The notes beneath the pieces are model-generated. The model was not told where the DNA came from, made no database searches, and worked only from the letters and a program-made list of their open reading frames with translations. A program made the translations under genes and the position numbers. From Treponema vincentii F0403 (lineage in GTDB: Bacteria > Spirochaetota > Spirochaetia > Treponematales > Treponemataceae): 64,000 bases of DNA. Positions within the stretch are counted from its first letter, which is position 1. Each line of letters begins with the position of its first letter. Below are positions 63,544 through 64,000 of this stretch, in pieces. Location of the stretch: the NCBI RefSeq assembly GCF_000412995.1, contig NZ_KE332512.1, positions 372,001-436,000 of the forward strand, read 5' to 3'.

Positions 63544-64000
63544 GCGTTTCTTTCTTGATCAGCACGGATGCGCAAAAAATCAGGTGGACGGCGAGCTACT
63601 TATCGGAATTTTAACCGATAGGGGCTGGCAAAAAACGCCGGAACCTGAAAAGGCCGATTTAATTATCGTCAATTCATGCGGCTTTATCGAACCGGCAAAA
63701 CGCGAATCGATAGAAGCGGTTATAACTGCCCGCGCAGCCTACCCCCACGCTAAAATTTTGCTGGCAGGCTGCTTAGCGGAACGGTACGGCGACGTATTTA
63801 AAACCGAATTTGAAGAGGCCGACGCTTTTTTTGGCAACGGAGACCTCTCTCAGCTCCCCGTGCTTATTGACCGGCTCTTTCCGGATGCATCGCCTGCCGA
63901 GCAGCAATCATCGGCTACTCTCCGGCAGGAAAAGTATCAACCGGTATCTCCTACCGGACACAGCCGTCCATTCCTCAAACCGGCGCAGAAGGGGGTCTGT
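63536..64000 (+). CDS. rimO: Ribosomal protein S12 methylthiotransferase RimO, 3' truncated by window edge
   Basis: Radical-SAM enzyme that methylthiolates Asp of ribosomal protein S12. In view is the N-terminal UPF0004 domain with its three cluster Cys: LDQHGCAKNQVDGE, IVNSCGFIEPAK and LLAGCLAERYGD. The frame has a stop at 63527-63529 and its only suitable start is TTG 63536, inside the last codons of the RodZ-like gene. The rest of the gene, including the CxxxCxxC radical-SAM motif, lies past the window end. Confidence 0.9.
   Translation, partial: MTKRFFLDQHGCAKNQVDGELLIGILTDRGWQKTPEPEKADLIIVNSCGFIEPAKRESIEAVITARAAYPHAKILLAGCLAERYGDVFKTEFEEADAFFGNGDLSQLPVLIDRLFPDASPAEQQSSATLRQEKYQPVSPTGHSRPFLKPAQKGVC

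Overview
The window is typical of a host-associated Treponema (Spirochaetota). The signs are moderate GC content, tightly packed and often overlapping genes, lipoproteins with relaxed spirochaete lipoboxes, several class III nucleotide cyclases and SpoIIE-type phosphatases, a CoA-disulfide reductase, and gene orders such as rpsF-ssb-rpsR-rplI-dnaB and LolA-RodZ-RimO. The species cannot be fixed from the sequence alone; an oral-type treponeme is my inference. I recognised no rRNA, tRNA, CRISPR array, prophage or intact insertion sequence.

Layout. 1-8270 (+): end of a YbbR/CdaR gene, acpS, a DUF2225 protein, truA, a CobW GTPase with a histidine-rich loop, a MATE exporter, and an Lrp regulator-aminotransferase-HAD operon. 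8271-14452: a terminator, a highly structured 150-nt element, then an oligopeptide ABC operon (oppDFBCA). 14534-18938: a partner-switching signalling module (two membrane PP2C phosphatases, a STAS protein, a small HATPase). 18965-24199: VanY-like carboxypeptidase, CoA-disulfide reductase with rhodanese domain, a lipoprotein, and a BioY plus ECF biotin importer. 24302-30350: chemoreceptor, AEC carrier, murG, cvpA and DNA polymerase III delta'. 30409-33443: a cyclase, a CapA-like protein and a decayed dicarboxylate symporter. 33526-36838 (-): dnaB, rplI, rpsR, ssb, rpsF. 38252-42195 (+): two overlapping membrane cyclase genes. 42304-47515 (-): ispH, a cysteine desulfurase, aroB and an eroded GH57 protein. 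47709-52560 (+): rsmG, an RluA synthase, a GNAT-like protein, a DUF1538/P-II pair, a toxin-antitoxin pair and a gene remnant. 52586-58461 (-): mnmA, two envelope proteins, an SPFH/NfeD pair and pyrG. 58702-64000 (+): a large repeat lipoprotein, a LolA-like protein, a RodZ-like protein and the start of rimO.

The observation I rate highest is the overlapping cyclase pair at 38252-42195. The first protein has lost a metal-binding Asp but keeps the transition-state Asn and Arg. The second keeps both metal Asp residues but has lost the Asn and Arg. This complementary pattern predicts an obligate heterodimeric cyclase with one working active site, built like the mammalian C1/C2 arrangement but made from two full-length membrane sensors. 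Other points are a 6S-like or attenuator-like RNA fold before opp, an out-of-frame internal deletion in the symporter gene, a dispersed intergenic hairpin family (CTCTAAAA...TTTTAGAG), a GH57 protein without its catalytic motifs, and an anti-sigma-type ATPase lacking its adenine-binding Asp box.
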